Below are positions 16,735 through 26,091 of a stretch of DNA of 64,000 nt, piece by piece. The DNA lies in contig NZ_JAJOHW010000053.1 of the NCBI RefSeq assembly GCF_021129195.1, positions 1-64,000 on the forward strand, written 5' to 3'. The notes beneath the pieces were generated by a model. It was given only the letters and a program-made list of their open reading frames with translations, made no database searches and was not told where the DNA came from. How positions within the stretch are numbered: the first letter of the stretch is position 1; the number at the start of each line of letters is the position of its first letter. This DNA is from Chromobacterium aquaticum (GTDB taxonomy: Bacteria; Pseudomonadota; Gammaproteobacteria; Burkholderiales; Chromobacteriaceae). The position numbers and the translations under genes were made by a program.

Positions 16735-17774
16735 GCCCCCTCCTCCACCAGGCGCACCGCACCAACGTTGCGCTCGCTGTCCGACACCATCACAAAGCCG
16801 CCGGCAATCACCAGCGCGAGGCCGATCAGGAAATACCACTCGGGAAAATTCAAGGTGAACGCGGCGGTGAACAGCGTGGCGAACATCGCGTAGAACGCGC
16901 CTATCGCCTGGCCGCGCCCCACGCCTATCAGCGGAAACGATTTGTACCAGGCCACCGCGCAGAAAGCGAAGCTGAGCGCGCCCACCGCCAGGTAGAGCAG
17001 CGGCCGCCACGCCCACAGCTCGCCGGCCAGGCGGTACACCGGCAGCGGCGTCAGCCAGGCCAGGGCCGGCAGGATCAGCAACACCCAGTACAGCGCCTCG
17101 GCGAGATAGCGTATCGTCACCCCGCAATCGGGGTCGGTCACATCCATCGCCCGCCCGACGATGGCGCCTTCCATGCCCCAACCCAGCGCCGCCAGCGCGC
17201 CGCCCAGATACCCCAGCCAGCGCGCGCCGCCCTCCGTGTCCAATTCGCCCAGCAAGGCCGGCAGATAGATGGCGACGCCGCCCAACACGATCACCGCGAT
17301 GCCCAGCGCCGCGCGGCGGCCTATCCGCTCGCGGTACCACAGCCGCGCCAGCGTCGCGCCCACCACCGGATACAACAAGCCGGCCACCGCGGCGAACACC
17401 GCGCCCACATAGCCCATGGCCAGGTAGGAACCGAAATTGGCCAGCAAGCCGCCCATTACCGCCGCCAGGAAATACCATTTGGAAATGCCGCCAAACCGCC
17501 ATAGCGTGCGAAAGAAGTCGGCCAGCTTGCCCAAGGCCGCCAGCCAGAACAATTGAAACACCACCACCAGGCAGGCATGAAAGGCGGTCAGCACCGCCGC
17601 CGCCATCAGGAAGTTCGCCGGCGAGCCCTGGCTCAGGCCGGATAGCGGCGTCTCGTGCCAGATCGCGGTGCCCGGCACATACCACGCGCCCCACAATACC
17701 GCCGCCCATAAGGCCCAGCCATAACCCCAGCGGGTCCGGCGGCGCAGATACTGCTGTCTGTGCATGCTGCTCAT
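16731..17774 (-). CDS. DMT-family transporter, candidate choline-pathway transporter
   Basis: A 347-residue inner-membrane protein with about ten hydrophobic helices in two EamA-like halves, beginning WGYGWALWAAVLWGAWYVPG. Substrate not known from sequence. It shares a two-box operator with the HTH-PAS regulator/betBA intergenic region, so choline, ethanolamine or glycine betaine is a reasonable guess. Two small genes follow in the same operon, the first overlapping by 4 bases. The start is uncertain: an ATG at 17852 has AAGG 7 nt upstream but would add an Arg-rich tail; I chose the ATG nearer the first helix. Confidence 0.78.
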   Translation of the reverse strand: MSSMHRQQYLRRRTRWGYGWALWAAVLWGAWYVPGTAIWHETPLSGLSQGSPANFLMAAAVLTAFHACLVVVFQLFWLAALGKLADFFRTLWRFGGISKWYFLAAVMGGLLANFGSYLAMGYVGAVFAAVAGLLYPVVGATLARLWYRERIGRRAALGIAVIVLGGVAIYLPALLGELDTEGGARWLGYLGGALAALGWGMEGAIVGRAMDVTDPDCGVTIRYLAEALYWVLLILPALAWLTPLPVYRLAGELWAWRPLLYLAVGALSFAFCAVAWYKSFPLIGVGRGQAIGAFYAMFATLFTAAFTLNFPEWYFLIGLALVIAGGFVMVSDSERNVGAVRLVEEGA

Positions 17775-17879
17775 AGCGGTCAGCTTCTGGTTTCGGACGC
17801 CGCAGAGCAACACGCGGCGCCTATTCTTGGTTCGAACGCAACAAGACGACATTCATCGGCCTTGCCAGACTAGGCCTAA

Positions 17880-17908
17880 AAATTACCACAAGTTAATTTT
17901 TTTACCAA
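17880..17908 (-). promoter_or_regulatory. Promoter of the DMT transporter operon
   Basis: On the minus strand TTGGTA, 17 bp and TAATTT. The -35 lies inside the two-box operator, the same geometry as the regulator's promoter at 20065-20093. Confidence 0.6.
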
Positions 17909-17925
17909 TAGTAAATAAAATTTAC
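17892..17925. promoter_or_regulatory. Two-box operator A (DMT transporter)
   Basis: Box 1 is a 14-bp imperfect dyad (GTTAAT-TT-TTTTAC), then CAATA, then box 2, a perfect dyad GTAAAT-AAA-ATTTAC. By eye 26 of 34 positions equal operator B near betB, and the differences in box 2 preserve symmetry. It overlaps the -35 of the transporter promoter, suggesting repression or tight control by the neighbouring HTH-PAS protein. Confidence 0.72.
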
Positions 17926-17934
17926 ACTGACCAT

Positions 17935-17962
17935 GAAAAAAGCCAGCCGACAAACGGCTGGC
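17935..17962 (-). terminator. Terminator of the HTH-PAS regulator gene
   Basis: An 8-bp stem GCCAGCCG/CGGCTGGC with a 5-nt loop is followed on the minus strand by T6, 22 bases after the stop. It keeps the regulator transcript separate from the transporter operon. Confidence 0.88.
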
Positions 17963-17984
17963 TTCCGTGACTGCAGAGTACTGC

Positions 17985-19841
17985 TCAGCGCGGGCCCAAG
18001 GCTCCGATCAGACGGCAGAGCACGCCGCCTTCATCGCGCTGCGCCACCAGGGACAGGGCCAGAGGCAGGGTCTTGCCGCCTTCGCCATGCCACAGCACAT
18101 CCAATTGCGCGCGACTGGAAATATTGAAAATCGCCTCCAGGCTATCCAACCAGCGCTGCCGCGACGCGGCGCGCAAGCCGTCCAGAAAGCGCTGCTCCGC
18201 CACCTCCTCCTGGGGCGCGCCGAACAATAGCGTCGCGGCCGGCGGCGACAGCCGCAGCCGCCCGGCGGCGAGATCCCACTCCCAGCTGGCCATGCCGATG
18301 GACTGCAACGCCAGTTCGCTGCGCTGCCCGGCCGCTTCCAACACGCGGCGCGCCTCCCGGCGCTCGGCCACCTCCTCCACCACCGCGATCAGATGCCAGG
18401 GCTCGCCGCTCACGGGATGCCGGCTCAGCGAGGCGCTGACATTCACCCAGACATGGCCGCCCTGTTTGCGCAGCAGGCGCTTCTCCAGCGAAAAATGGGC
18501 GATCTCCCCGCTCAACAACTGATCCAGCCGCAGCAGATTGTCCTCCAGGTCCTCCGGATGAGTCAGTTGCTGGAAGCTCAAGCCCTCCATCTCCGTCGGC
18601 GCATAACCCACCATGTCCGCCAGCCGGCGGTTCACCTTCTGCCAGCGCCCGTCCAGGTCCAAATGCGCCAGACCCAGAGCCGCCTGCTCGAAAATCTCGC
18701 GGAAGCGTTCCTCGCTTTCACTGAAGGCCACCGCGGCCTGGCGACTGTCGGTCACGTCCCGGGTCGCGCCTATCATCGCCTCCGCCCGCCCCTCGCCGTA
18801 CAGCACCTCTCCCTCTTCGTGAATATGGCGGCGGCGGCCATCCGGCAACAGAATGCTGTATTCCACCCGGTAAGGCTGGCGCTCGCCTATCGCCCGCCGG
18901 ATGGCGGCATCGATGCGCTCGCGGTCCTCCGACACCATGGCGGCGAAGTAGCGCTCCATCGTCACCTTGAAGGCTTGCGGCTGCCAGCCGAAAATCCGGT
19001 AGGCCTCGTCCGACCAGATGCAATCGTCCTTGCCCACGTCCCAGAACCAACTGCCCAGATGGGCGATGGACTGAGCCTTGTCCAGGATGGCCTGGTTCTG
19101 GCGCAAGGCCTGCTCCGCCAGGCAGCGCTGGGTGATGTCGAAGCTGACGCCTATCATCTTCACCGGCCGGCGGTCGGCATCCAGCACGCAGGTGGCGCGC
19201 GACGCGATCCAGCGCGTGTCGCCCGCCGGCCAGCGCACGCGGAACTCCGCCTCGTAAGCGGCGCCGGAACGCAAGCATTCCTCCTGCCGCGCCCGCAAGG
19301 CCGGCGCGTCGGCAGGTTCCAGCGCGGCCCAGAAATCATTCAGCAGGCGCAGCGGGCGGCCAAACAATTGCTCGGCATTGGCGGAATAGGCCACCGCATC
19401 GGTCAGGATGTTCCACTCCCAAGTAACGATGCCGGACACATTCTGCGCGAACTTCATTCGCGCTTCGTTTTCCATGATCTCCGCCAGATGCTTGCGTCGT
19501 ATTTCGGTCAGTTGCTCATCGCTGCCCGCCGCCGTGGCCAGATCCAGCACCGCCTGCTCGCCATAGCGCAGCCAGACCCAGTTGACCCCGAGAAAATCCG
19601 CCAACACCCGCAGCTTGCGATATTCGATTTCGCCACCGCGCGTCCATTTGTGCACGGCGGCGGACGACACGCCCAAGGCCTCCGCCACTTGTTTGAGCAT
19701 GATGCGCTTGCGCCCCAGCACTTCTTTCAGGCGAAGGGCGAAAGTTTCATCCCCGGCGGCTACAGCGGCTTGACTGACTTGGTTTGGCAACACGGAACTG
19801 GTCGCGGCGGCTGGCCGCGCCTCCTGGCTAGTTGGACGCAT
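17985..19841 (-). CDS. HTH (XRE-type) regulator with four PAS domains
   Basis: A predicted 618-residue cytoplasmic transcription factor. An XRE-type helix-turn-helix (about residues 40-95; LKQVAEALGVSSAAVHKW) is followed by four tandem PAS units with PAC tails, near 130-250, 255-375, 375-500 and 505-615; the last is degenerate. No kinase, GGDEF, EAL or HD output domain is present, so the DNA-binding domain is the output. No signal peptide or membrane helix. It sits divergent from betBA and beside the DMT operon; matching operators flank it. The start is uncertain: the GTG at 20060 is at or before the predicted transcript start, and ATGs at 19970, 19934 and 19898 are alternatives. Confidence 0.82.
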   Translation of the reverse strand: MRPTSQEARPAAATSSVLPNQVSQAAVAAGDETFALRLKEVLGRKRIMLKQVAEALGVSSAAVHKWTRGGEIEYRKLRVLADFLGVNWVWLRYGEQAVLDLATAAGSDEQLTEIRRKHLAEIMENEARMKFAQNVSGIVTWEWNILTDAVAYSANAEQLFGRPLRLLNDFWAALEPADAPALRARQEECLRSGAAYEAEFRVRWPAGDTRWIASRATCVLDADRRPVKMIGVSFDITQRCLAEQALRQNQAILDKAQSIAHLGSWFWDVGKDDCIWSDEAYRIFGWQPQAFKVTMERYFAAMVSEDRERIDAAIRRAIGERQPYRVEYSILLPDGRRRHIHEEGEVLYGEGRAEAMIGATRDVTDSRQAAVAFSESEERFREIFEQAALGLAHLDLDGRWQKVNRRLADMVGYAPTEMEGLSFQQLTHPEDLEDNLLRLDQLLSGEIAHFSLEKRLLRKQGGHVWVNVSASLSRHPVSGEPWHLIAVVEEVAERREARRVLEAAGQRSELALQSIGMASWEWDLAAGRLRLSPPAATLLFGAPQEEVAEQRFLDGLRAASRQRWLDSLEAIFNISSRAQLDVLWHGEGGKTLPLALSLVAQRDEGGVLCRLIGALGPR

Positions 19842-20064
19842 GACGATGATGGCGCGGCGACGCGCCCAAGCCGCAACCCCGCGGCCGTCAGCCGGCATGT
19901 TAACCCAGGGTGGAAAAATCCCGAAGCGGACCATTGCCCTCGATACCGGCAAGCCGGCATCGGCCTCCATCCCGGCTTGACCATAGCTGATATAGCCAAA
20001 GCAAATAGATTCGTCATAACCATAGCCGTTTCCGGATTGCAGCTCGCGGCAAAGCAACACTACA

Positions 20065-20093
20065 ATTAAACCAAAGGTAAATTAATTTACCAA
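20065..20093 (-). promoter_or_regulatory. Promoter of the HTH-PAS regulator
   Basis: On the minus strand TTGGTA, 17 bp and TTTAAT, with the -35 buried in operator B. This predicts autoregulation and a long leader before the start codon. Confidence 0.6.
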
Positions 20094-20110
20094 TGGTTAA
20101 TTACATTAAC
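20077..20110. promoter_or_regulatory. Two-box operator B (regulator/betB)
   Basis: Box 1 is GTAAAT-TA-ATTTAC (part of a 16-bp perfect palindrome at 20076-20091), then CAATG, then box 2, GTTAAT-TAC-ATTAAC, a perfect dyad. It has the same spacing and order as operator A. It lies 20-53 bp before betB and over the regulator's own -35. Confidence 0.75.
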
Positions 20111-20129
20111 TGCATCCGAAAGGCCAAGC

Positions 20130-21599
20130 ATGATCCACACTCAGCTCTTCATCGATGGCCAATGGCGCGACGCCGCCAAGCGGCAAACCCGCCAGATTCT
20201 CAATCCCTGCGACGAAACCGTGATCGCGCTTGCCGCCGATGGCGACCGCCGCGACGCCCAGGACGCCATCGCCGCCGCGCGCGCCGCCTTCGACACCGGC
20301 TCCTGGCGCGGCAGCACTCCGCGCCAGCGCAGCCGCCTGCTGCTGGACATCGCCCAGTTGCTGGAACGCGACAGCGAAGACCTGGCCGCGCTGGAAACCT
20401 TGAACACCGGCAAGACCCTGGCCGAAAGCCGCACCGATATGGGCGATGTCGCCGCCACCTTCCGCTATTTCGCCGGCCTGGTGGCCACCGACAGCGGCCA
20501 GGCCAACGCCGCGCCCGAACACATAATCAGCCGCACCCTGCATGAACCGGTGGGCGTCTGCGGCCTGATCACGCCCTGGAACTACCCCTTGCTGCAAGCG
20601 GCGTGGAAGATCGCGCCAGCGCTGGGCGCCGGCAACTGCGTGGTGCTCAAGCCCAGCAGCCTGACCCCGCTGAGCAGCTGGCGCTTCACCCAATTGCTGA
20701 CCGAGCTGGACCTGCCTCCCGGCGTGTTCAACCTGGTCAGCGGCGGCGCCGAGGTGGGCGCCGAACTGGCGGAGCACGCCGATGTAGACCTGGTGTCCTT
20801 CACCGGCGGCGCCCAGGCCGGGGCCAGCATCATGCGCGCCGCCAGCGGCAACTTCAAACGCATAGGGCTGGAGCTGGGCGGCAAAAACCCGAACATCGTC
20901 TGCGCCGACGCCGACCTCGACACCGCCGTCGACTACGCGCTGAACGCCGCCTTCTTCCACGCCGGCCAGGTCTGCTCCGCCGGTTCGCGGCTGCTGTTGC
21001 AGCAAGAGATTCATGACGAGTTCGTGCGCCGGCTGGCGGAACGGCTGCCGCGCATCGTCATCGGCCCCGGCCAGCTGCCGGACAGCCAGATGGGACCGGT
21101 TCAATCCGCCCAGCAGCACGACAAGATCCTGAGCCTGATCGCCGCCGGGGTGAAGGAAGGCGCCCGCCTGGTCTACGGCGGCGGCCGTCCGGACGGCGAG
21201 CGCTACCGCAACGGTTATTGGCTGCAGCCGACACTGCTGGCCGATGTCCACGCCGACATGCTCATCGCCAAAGAGGAGATTTTCGGCCCGGTCATTACCG
21301 TGGAACGCTTCCACGACGAGGCCGAGGCGCTGCGTCTCGCCAACGGCACGCCATACGGCCTGGCGGCGGCGGTGTGGACGCGGGATCTGGAGCGCGCCAG
21401 CCGCATGAGTCGCGCGCTGCGCTTCGGCACCGTCTGGGTCAACGACTATCACCCCTACTTCCCGGAAGCGCCATGGGGCGGCTTCAAGTCCAGCGGCATC
21501 GGCCGCGAGCTGTCGCGCATCGGCCTGGAAGAATACACCGAGCTCAAGCACAGCTACATCAATCTGGCGCCCAAGCCCATGGGCTGGTTTGGCGCTTGA
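20130..21599 (+). CDS. betB: Betaine-aldehyde dehydrogenase family enzyme
   Basis: A 489-residue NAD(P)-dependent aldehyde dehydrogenase. Catalytic Cys282 ([11 protein letters not shown]), general base Glu248 (LELGGKNP) and the cofactor-side Asn151 (PWNYP) are present, and the length suits the tetrameric BetB family. It would oxidise betaine aldehyde to glycine betaine, the second step of osmoprotectant synthesis. betA follows 49 bp later, which supports this substrate. It is divergent from the HTH-PAS regulator, and the intergenic region carries operator B. There is no betI in the window. Confidence 0.9.
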   Translation: MIHTQLFIDGQWRDAAKRQTRQILNPCDETVIALAADGDRRDAQDAIAAARAAFDTGSWRGSTPRQRSRLLLDIAQLLERDSEDLAALETLNTGKTLAESRTDMGDVAATFRYFAGLVATDSGQANAAPEHIISRTLHEPVGVCGLITPWNYPLLQAAWKIAPALGAGNCVVLKPSSLTPLSSWRFTQLLTELDLPPGVFNLVSGGAEVGAELAEHADVDLVSFTGGAQAGASIMRAASGNFKRIGLELGGKNPNIVCADADLDTAVDYALNAAFFHAGQVCSAGSRLLLQQEIHDEFVRRLAERLPRIVIGPGQLPDSQMGPVQSAQQHDKILSLIAAGVKEGARLVYGGGRPDGERYRNGYWLQPTLLADVHADMLIAKEEIFGPVITVERFHDEAEALRLANGTPYGLAAAVWTRDLERASRMSRALRFGTVWVNDYHPYFPEAPWGGFKSSGIGRELSRIGLEEYTELKHSYINLAPKPMGWFGA

Positions 21600-21648
21600 G
21601 CGCCGCTTCGCCCGATCCCGCCTTCGTTCACGTCCTAGGAGAGTCAAG

Positions 21649-23331
21649 ATGAGCACCACTCAGGAATACGACTACATCATCGTCGGCGCTGGTTCCGCCG
21701 GCGGCGTGCTGGCGGCGCGGCTGAGCGAGGACAGCGATGTCCGCGTGCTGCTGCTGGAGGCCGGCGGGCCGGACTGGCGGCTGGACTGGCGCACCCAGAT
21801 GCCGGCGGCGCTGGCCTATCCCTTGCAAGGCAGCACCTACAACTGGGCCTATCTGACCGAGCCGGAGCCGCATATGGGCGGGCGCCGCATGGCGCAGGCG
21901 CGCGGCAAGGGCCTGGGCGGCTCCTCGCTGATCAATGGCATGGTCTATATCCGCGGCAATGCGCTGGACTACCAGGGCTGGGCCGAGCTGCCCGGCCTGG
22001 GCGACTGGAGCTATGCCGACTGCCTGCCCTATTTCCGCAAGGCGGAAAGCTACGACAAGGGCGCCAACGACTATCACGGTGGCGACGGGCCGCTGCACGT
22101 CACCACGCCCAAGGCCGGCATCAGCCCCTTGTTCGAAGCCTTCATCCAGGCCGGCGAACAAGCCGGCCACGGCCGCACCGACGATCTGAACGGCTATCGC
22201 CAGGAGGGCTTCGGCCCCATGGACCGCACCACCACCGCTAAAGGACGGCGCTGCAGCGTGTCGCTGGCTTATCTGGACACCGCTCGCGACCGCGCCAATC
22301 TCTCGGTGCAAACCCGGGCGCTGGCGGACCGCATCCTGTTCGACGGCGCGCGCGCCACCGGCGTGCAATACCTTCAGGGCGAGCGCAGCCACCAGGCCCG
22401 CGCCTTGCGCGAAGTCATCGTCTGCAACGGCGCGGTGGCTTCGCCGCAGTTGCTGCTGCGCTCCGGCGTCGGCGACGCCGCCGAACTCGGCCGCCACGAT
22501 ATCGCCATCGTCGCCCATCTGCCCGGCGTCGGCGCCAATCTGCAGGACCACCTGGAAATGTATCTGCAATACGAATGCCGGCAGCCGGTGTCGCTGTACC
22601 CGTCCCTGCGCTGGTGGAACAAGGCCCGCATCGGCGCTCAATGGTATCTGGACGGCAGCGGCGTCGGCGCCAGCAATCACTTCGAGGCCGGCGGCTTCAT
22701 CCGCAGCGGTGAACACTTCGCCTATCCCAATCTGCAATACCACTTCCTGCCGCTGGCGGTGAATTACGATGGCAGCCACGCCGTCAAGATGCACGGTTTC
22801 CAGTGCCACGTCGGCTCGATGCGCTCGCCCAGCACTGGCCACGTCAAGCTGGCCAGCCGCGATCCGCGCGCCAAACCCTTGCTGCAATTCAACTATATGG
22901 CGCACGACACCGACTGGCGCGAATTCCGCGCCGCGGTGCGGCTGACGCGGGACATCATCGGCCAGGACGCGCTCGCATCCTTCCGCGGCAGGGAAATCCA
23001 GCCGGGCGCCGCGGTGCGCAGCGATCAGGAGATCGACCGCTTCGTCCAAACCCACGCCGAAACCGCGCTACATCCGTCCGGCAGCTGCAAGATGGGCGCC
23101 GCCGACGACCCGATGGCGGTGGTGGATCATCAAGGCCGGGTACACGGTGTGTCCGGCCTGCGCGTGGTGGACGCGTCCATCATGCCGCGCATCGTCACCG
23201 GCAATCTGAACGCGCCCACCATCATGATCGCCGAGAAAATCGCCGATCACATTCGCCGGCGGCCGCCATTGCCACGCTCCAGCGCGCCCTTCCACCAGGC
23301 CGCCGCCGCGTCGCCAGCGCTGTCCTTGTAG
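21649..23331 (+). CDS. betA: Choline dehydrogenase (GMC flavoprotein)
   Basis: A 560-residue GMC oxidoreductase that oxidises choline to betaine aldehyde at the membrane/respiratory chain. The FAD-binding [18 protein letters not shown] (about 8-25), the GMC signature [18 protein letters not shown] and the catalytic His region [12 protein letters not shown] are intact. The C-terminal 25 residues are Pro/Ala-rich. The start follows TAGGAGAGTCAAG; an in-frame ATG 20 codons upstream overlaps betB and is rejected. Together with betB it gives the complete choline-to-betaine route. Confidence 0.93.
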   Translation: MSTTQEYDYIIVGAGSAGGVLAARLSEDSDVRVLLLEAGGPDWRLDWRTQMPAALAYPLQGSTYNWAYLTEPEPHMGGRRMAQARGKGLGGSSLINGMVYIRGNALDYQGWAELPGLGDWSYADCLPYFRKAESYDKGANDYHGGDGPLHVTTPKAGISPLFEAFIQAGEQAGHGRTDDLNGYRQEGFGPMDRTTTAKGRRCSVSLAYLDTARDRANLSVQTRALADRILFDGARATGVQYLQGERSHQARALREVIVCNGAVASPQLLLRSGVGDAAELGRHDIAIVAHLPGVGANLQDHLEMYLQYECRQPVSLYPSLRWWNKARIGAQWYLDGSGVGASNHFEAGGFIRSGEHFAYPNLQYHFLPLAVNYDGSHAVKMHGFQCHVGSMRSPSTGHVKLASRDPRAKPLLQFNYMAHDTDWREFRAAVRLTRDIIGQDALASFRGREIQPGAAVRSDQEIDRFVQTHAETALHPSGSCKMGAADDPMAVVDHQGRVHGVSGLRVVDASIMPRIVTGNLNAPTIMIAEKIADHIRRRPPLPRSSAPFHQAAAASPALSL

Positions 23332-23358
23332 CGCCCCCCTATCCCAGGAGCCGCCGCC

Positions 23359-23619
23359 ATGTACGATTTCATCGGCCTGATTGGAGTCATCAGCTACCTG
23401 ACCGCCTATGTCGGCCATCAATTGCTGGGCCTGCGCACATCGGACCCGCGCTATTTCGTCCTCAATCTGCTCGGCCCGGTCTGCATCCTGGTTTCCTTGT
23501 CCAACCACTTCAACCTGGCCTCCTTCGTCAACCAGTGCATGTGGTTCCTGATCACCCTGGGCGGCTGGTGGCGCGCCAGCCGGCGGCGGGCGCTGCCGGC
23601 GCCGGAGTCCGGCTCCTGA
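23359..23619 (+). CDS. Small membrane protein (CBU_0592-like)
   Basis: An 86-residue protein with three hydrophobic segments (about 3-22, 31-49, 55-73) and a polar tail. The pattern, [15 protein letters not shown] then [12 protein letters not shown], is that of small CBU_0592-type membrane proteins of unknown role. It follows betA by 27 bp with AGGAG upstream, so it is probably in the betBA transcript and may serve the osmoprotectant pathway. Confidence 0.75.
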   Translation: MYDFIGLIGVISYLTAYVGHQLLGLRTSDPRYFVLNLLGPVCILVSLSNHFNLASFVNQCMWFLITLGGWWRASRRRALPAPESGS

Positions 23620-23689
23620 ACCTTGGGTGGACTGTCCGGGCATGGGCCGCTTATGCGACAATCCGATGATTGAACCGCAAGACCCGCCC

Positions 23690-24667
23690 ATGAACGACAT
23701 CCCGCACGCCATCCTGCTGATGGGCCCCACCGCCTCCGGCAAAACCGGCCTGGCGCTGGAGCTGGCCCGCCATTTTCCGGTGGAGATCGTCAGCGTGGAC
23801 TCCGCGCTGGTCTATCGCGATATGGACATCGGCACCGCCAAGCCCAGCGCGGCGGAAATGGCGCAATGCCCGCACCACCTGATCGACATCATCAGCCCGC
23901 TGCACAGTTATTCCGCCGCCCAGTTCCACGCCGACGCCAACCGCCTGATCCGCGAGATCAACGGCCGCGGCCGGCTGCCCTTGCTGGTGGGCGGCACCAT
24001 GCTGTATTACAAGGCCTTGCTGGAAGGCTTGTCCGATCTGCCGCGCGCCGACGCGACGCTGCGCGCGCAACTGGACGCCGACGCCACGCAAGCCGGCTGG
24101 CCGGCGATGCATGCGCGGCTGGCGCAATTGGACCCGGACACCGCCGCCCGCCTCAATCCCAATGATTCGCAGCGCATTCACCGCGCGCTGGAGGTCTGCC
24201 TGCTCAGCGGCGAGCCGATGTCGCGGCTGCTGGCGCGCGGCAAGGAAGCCGCGGCCGACTTCCGCCTACTGTCGCTGGGCCTGGTGCCGGCGGAGCGCGC
24301 CTGGCTGCATCAACGCATCGCGCAGCGCTTCGAACTGATGCTGGAACAGGATTTCCTGGCCGAAGTCAGGCGCTTGCGCGAACAGTATCCGGCGCTGACG
24401 CTGGAGCTGCCGTCGATGCGCTGCGTCGGTTATCGCCAGGCTTGGGAATACCTGGACGGCGTCGGCGATGAACAAGCCTTCATCGACAAAGGCATTGCCG
24501 CCACCCGCCAGCTGGCCAAGCGCCAACTGACCTGGATGCGCAGCCTGGACCTGGTGCCGATCAATGCCCAGCAGCCAGGTCTGGCCGAGCAGCTGTGCGC
24601 CGCCGTCGCCGCCTTCCAGGCCGGCGAGCCCTTGCCCGCCGGCCTGCGTTTCGACGGCGCCTACTAA
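23690..24667 (+). CDS. miaA: tRNA dimethylallyltransferase
   Basis: A 325-residue enzyme that adds a dimethylallyl group to A37 of tRNAs reading UNN codons. The P-loop GPTASGKT (residues 12-19), [16 protein letters not shown], the PHHLIDI motif and [11 protein letters not shown] are all present, and the tRNA-binding region continues to full length. The start is chosen to give the usual short N-terminus before the P-loop; an ATG at 23666 is possible and neither has a strong Shine-Dalgarno. Not obviously in an operon. Confidence 0.95.
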   Translation: MNDIPHAILLMGPTASGKTGLALELARHFPVEIVSVDSALVYRDMDIGTAKPSAAEMAQCPHHLIDIISPLHSYSAAQFHADANRLIREINGRGRLPLLVGGTMLYYKALLEGLSDLPRADATLRAQLDADATQAGWPAMHARLAQLDPDTAARLNPNDSQRIHRALEVCLLSGEPMSRLLARGKEAAADFRLLSLGLVPAERAWLHQRIAQRFELMLEQDFLAEVRRLREQYPALTLELPSMRCVGYRQAWEYLDGVGDEQAFIDKGIAATRQLAKRQLTWMRSLDLVPINAQQPGLAEQLCAAVAAFQAGEPLPAGLRFDGAY

Positions 24668-24683
24668 GCCGGCCGCGCCCGAC

Positions 24684-25901
24684 TCACCAGGGCCGGCTGG
24701 CCGACGCGCACAGCGGCACCACCGGCGCGTTGCTGCCGGTGTCGAGGAAGCCGTCGCTGATCCAGTCGCCGCCGCGGGTGCGGTTCCACACATCGGTGCG
24801 CCCCCACACTCCATCCACCGCCTCGGCGCGCACATGGCATTGCAAGGCGACGCTGTCGCCGCGCTTGACGGAGCCGGTGATGCCCGCGCTCAGGCTGGGC
24901 GCCTTGCGCAGATTCACCTGCCCTTCTCCCTTCGCCGGCGTCGCCACGCCGCTGGCGCCGGTCGGCGCGCCTCCGCCGCCGTAATTGTTCAGCAAGCCGC
25001 CGACATTGACCCGTGTGCCGTTACGCAGCGCATAACCCTGATAGGCGCGGCTGCCGGCGAAGAACTGCCAACCGCCGAACAGCTTGCCGTTCACCGGCTC
25101 GGCTCGACCCTGATACAAGAGGGAGAAATGCACGTGCGGGCCGGTGGTGCTGCCGCCGCACGGCAGGCCATTGCCTATGGTGCCGAGATACGCGCCCGGA
25201 TTGACCCGCGTCCCGTCCGCCAGCGTATTCAGATTGATCATGTGGTAATAGGTGGACGAGAAGCCGTTGTCGTGCACCAGCTTGACCAAGCCGCTGCCGC
25301 CGCGCACGCAGCTCTTGTAGATCACCCCGGCCTGAGGCGCCAGCACCCTGCCGTCGCCGCCGGCGAAGTCTATGGAATCGTAAGGCTGGCTCTCGCCGCT
25401 ATAGCCGTGGGGCCCCCCGGTCATGCGCCAGGCCGCGCCCTGGCGCCAGGGCAGGCCCAGATTGGTGGCATTGGGCGCGAACGGCTGCCCCGGCCTGGCC
25501 AGCTGACTGCGCCAAGCCTGTCGTTCTTCCGCGCTCAGCCAGCCGGCCGGCGCCTGCTCCAGCATCGCGGCGAAGCCCGAACTGCTTTCCAGCTCCAGCG
25601 TCCAGCCTTGCGCATCGCGCCGCGCCAGGAACAGCCGCGACAAGGGCACATGATCCATCGCCGCTATCGTCGTCATCACCGGCAAGGGCTGGGTCACCGA
25701 GCCCAACACCCAGTCGCCGTCCACGCTGTCGCGGTTGATTTCCACCAGCATGTCCAGCTGCTCGCCCTTGGCCAGCGGCAACAAAGGCTGCAAGGCCTTG
25801 ACCGCCGCCTGGCGCAGCATCGGATCGGGCTGTTTCGACTCCGCCTGCGCGCCGCTGGCCAGCACCGCCAATACCGCCATCGCTAAAGCTGCTTGTTTCA
25901 T
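24684..25901 (-). CDS. Secreted M23 peptidase of the LasA/beta-lytic type with SH3-like tail
   Basis: A 405-residue secreted zinc metallopeptidase. A cleavable signal peptide (MKQAALAMAVLAVLASGAQA) is followed by a propeptide-like region of about 120 residues. The peptidase domain has the metal/active-site elements SIDFAGG, STYYHM and GPHVHFSL. The CGGSTTGPHVH arrangement is that of beta-lytic (M23A/LasA) enzymes, which cut Gly-rich peptide bridges of Gram-positive cell walls. A C-terminal SH3b-like segment (about 320-400) may bind peptidoglycan. An ATG 53 codons upstream is rejected because it would bury the signal peptide. It is convergent with miaA. Confidence 0.87.
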   Translation of the reverse strand: MKQAALAMAVLAVLASGAQAESKQPDPMLRQAAVKALQPLLPLAKGEQLDMLVEINRDSVDGDWVLGSVTQPLPVMTTIAAMDHVPLSRLFLARRDAQGWTLELESSSGFAAMLEQAPAGWLSAEERQAWRSQLARPGQPFAPNATNLGLPWRQGAAWRMTGGPHGYSGESQPYDSIDFAGGDGRVLAPQAGVIYKSCVRGGSGLVKLVHDNGFSSTYYHMINLNTLADGTRVNPGAYLGTIGNGLPCGGSTTGPHVHFSLLYQGRAEPVNGKLFGGWQFFAGSRAYQGYALRNGTRVNVGGLLNNYGGGGAPTGASGVATPAKGEGQVNLRKAPSLSAGITGSVKRGDSVALQCHVRAEAVDGVWGRTDVWNRTRGGDWISDGFLDTGSNAPVVPLCASASRPW

Positions 25902-26040
25902 TTCGGGCTCCGTATGGGTTGGGGAAAAACCAAAGCGACGCAATGCCATCAGCATTACGTCGCAAACACTAAGGTTATAGAAACGCCCGTCCTTATTTCC
26001 TGCTGGCCTTTGGCCCAGCAGACAGCCCGCGAAAATCGAT

Positions 26041-26073
26041 AAAAAAAGCCCACGTCGCATGACGTGGGCTTTT
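26041..26073 (-). terminator. Terminator of ridA
   Basis: A perfect 9-bp stem GCCCACGTC/GACGTGGGC with a 4-nt loop runs into T7 on the minus strand, 19 bases after the ridA stop. Confidence 0.9.
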
Positions 26074-26091
26074 CATCGAATGGGGGCTTGC

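Noticed and set aside
18393-20069. 558-codon plus-strand frame opposite the HTH-PAS gene
   Set aside because: Low-complexity shadow of a high-GC gene; PAS motifs on the opposite strand are clear.
20093-20129. A defined betB promoter on the plus strand
   Set aside because: No -10/-35 pair with good spacing was found between operator B and the start codon; only the minus-strand promoter is convincing.
21628-23055. 475-codon minus-strand frame opposite betA
   Set aside because: Shadow of betA, composition typical of antisense GC-rich codons.
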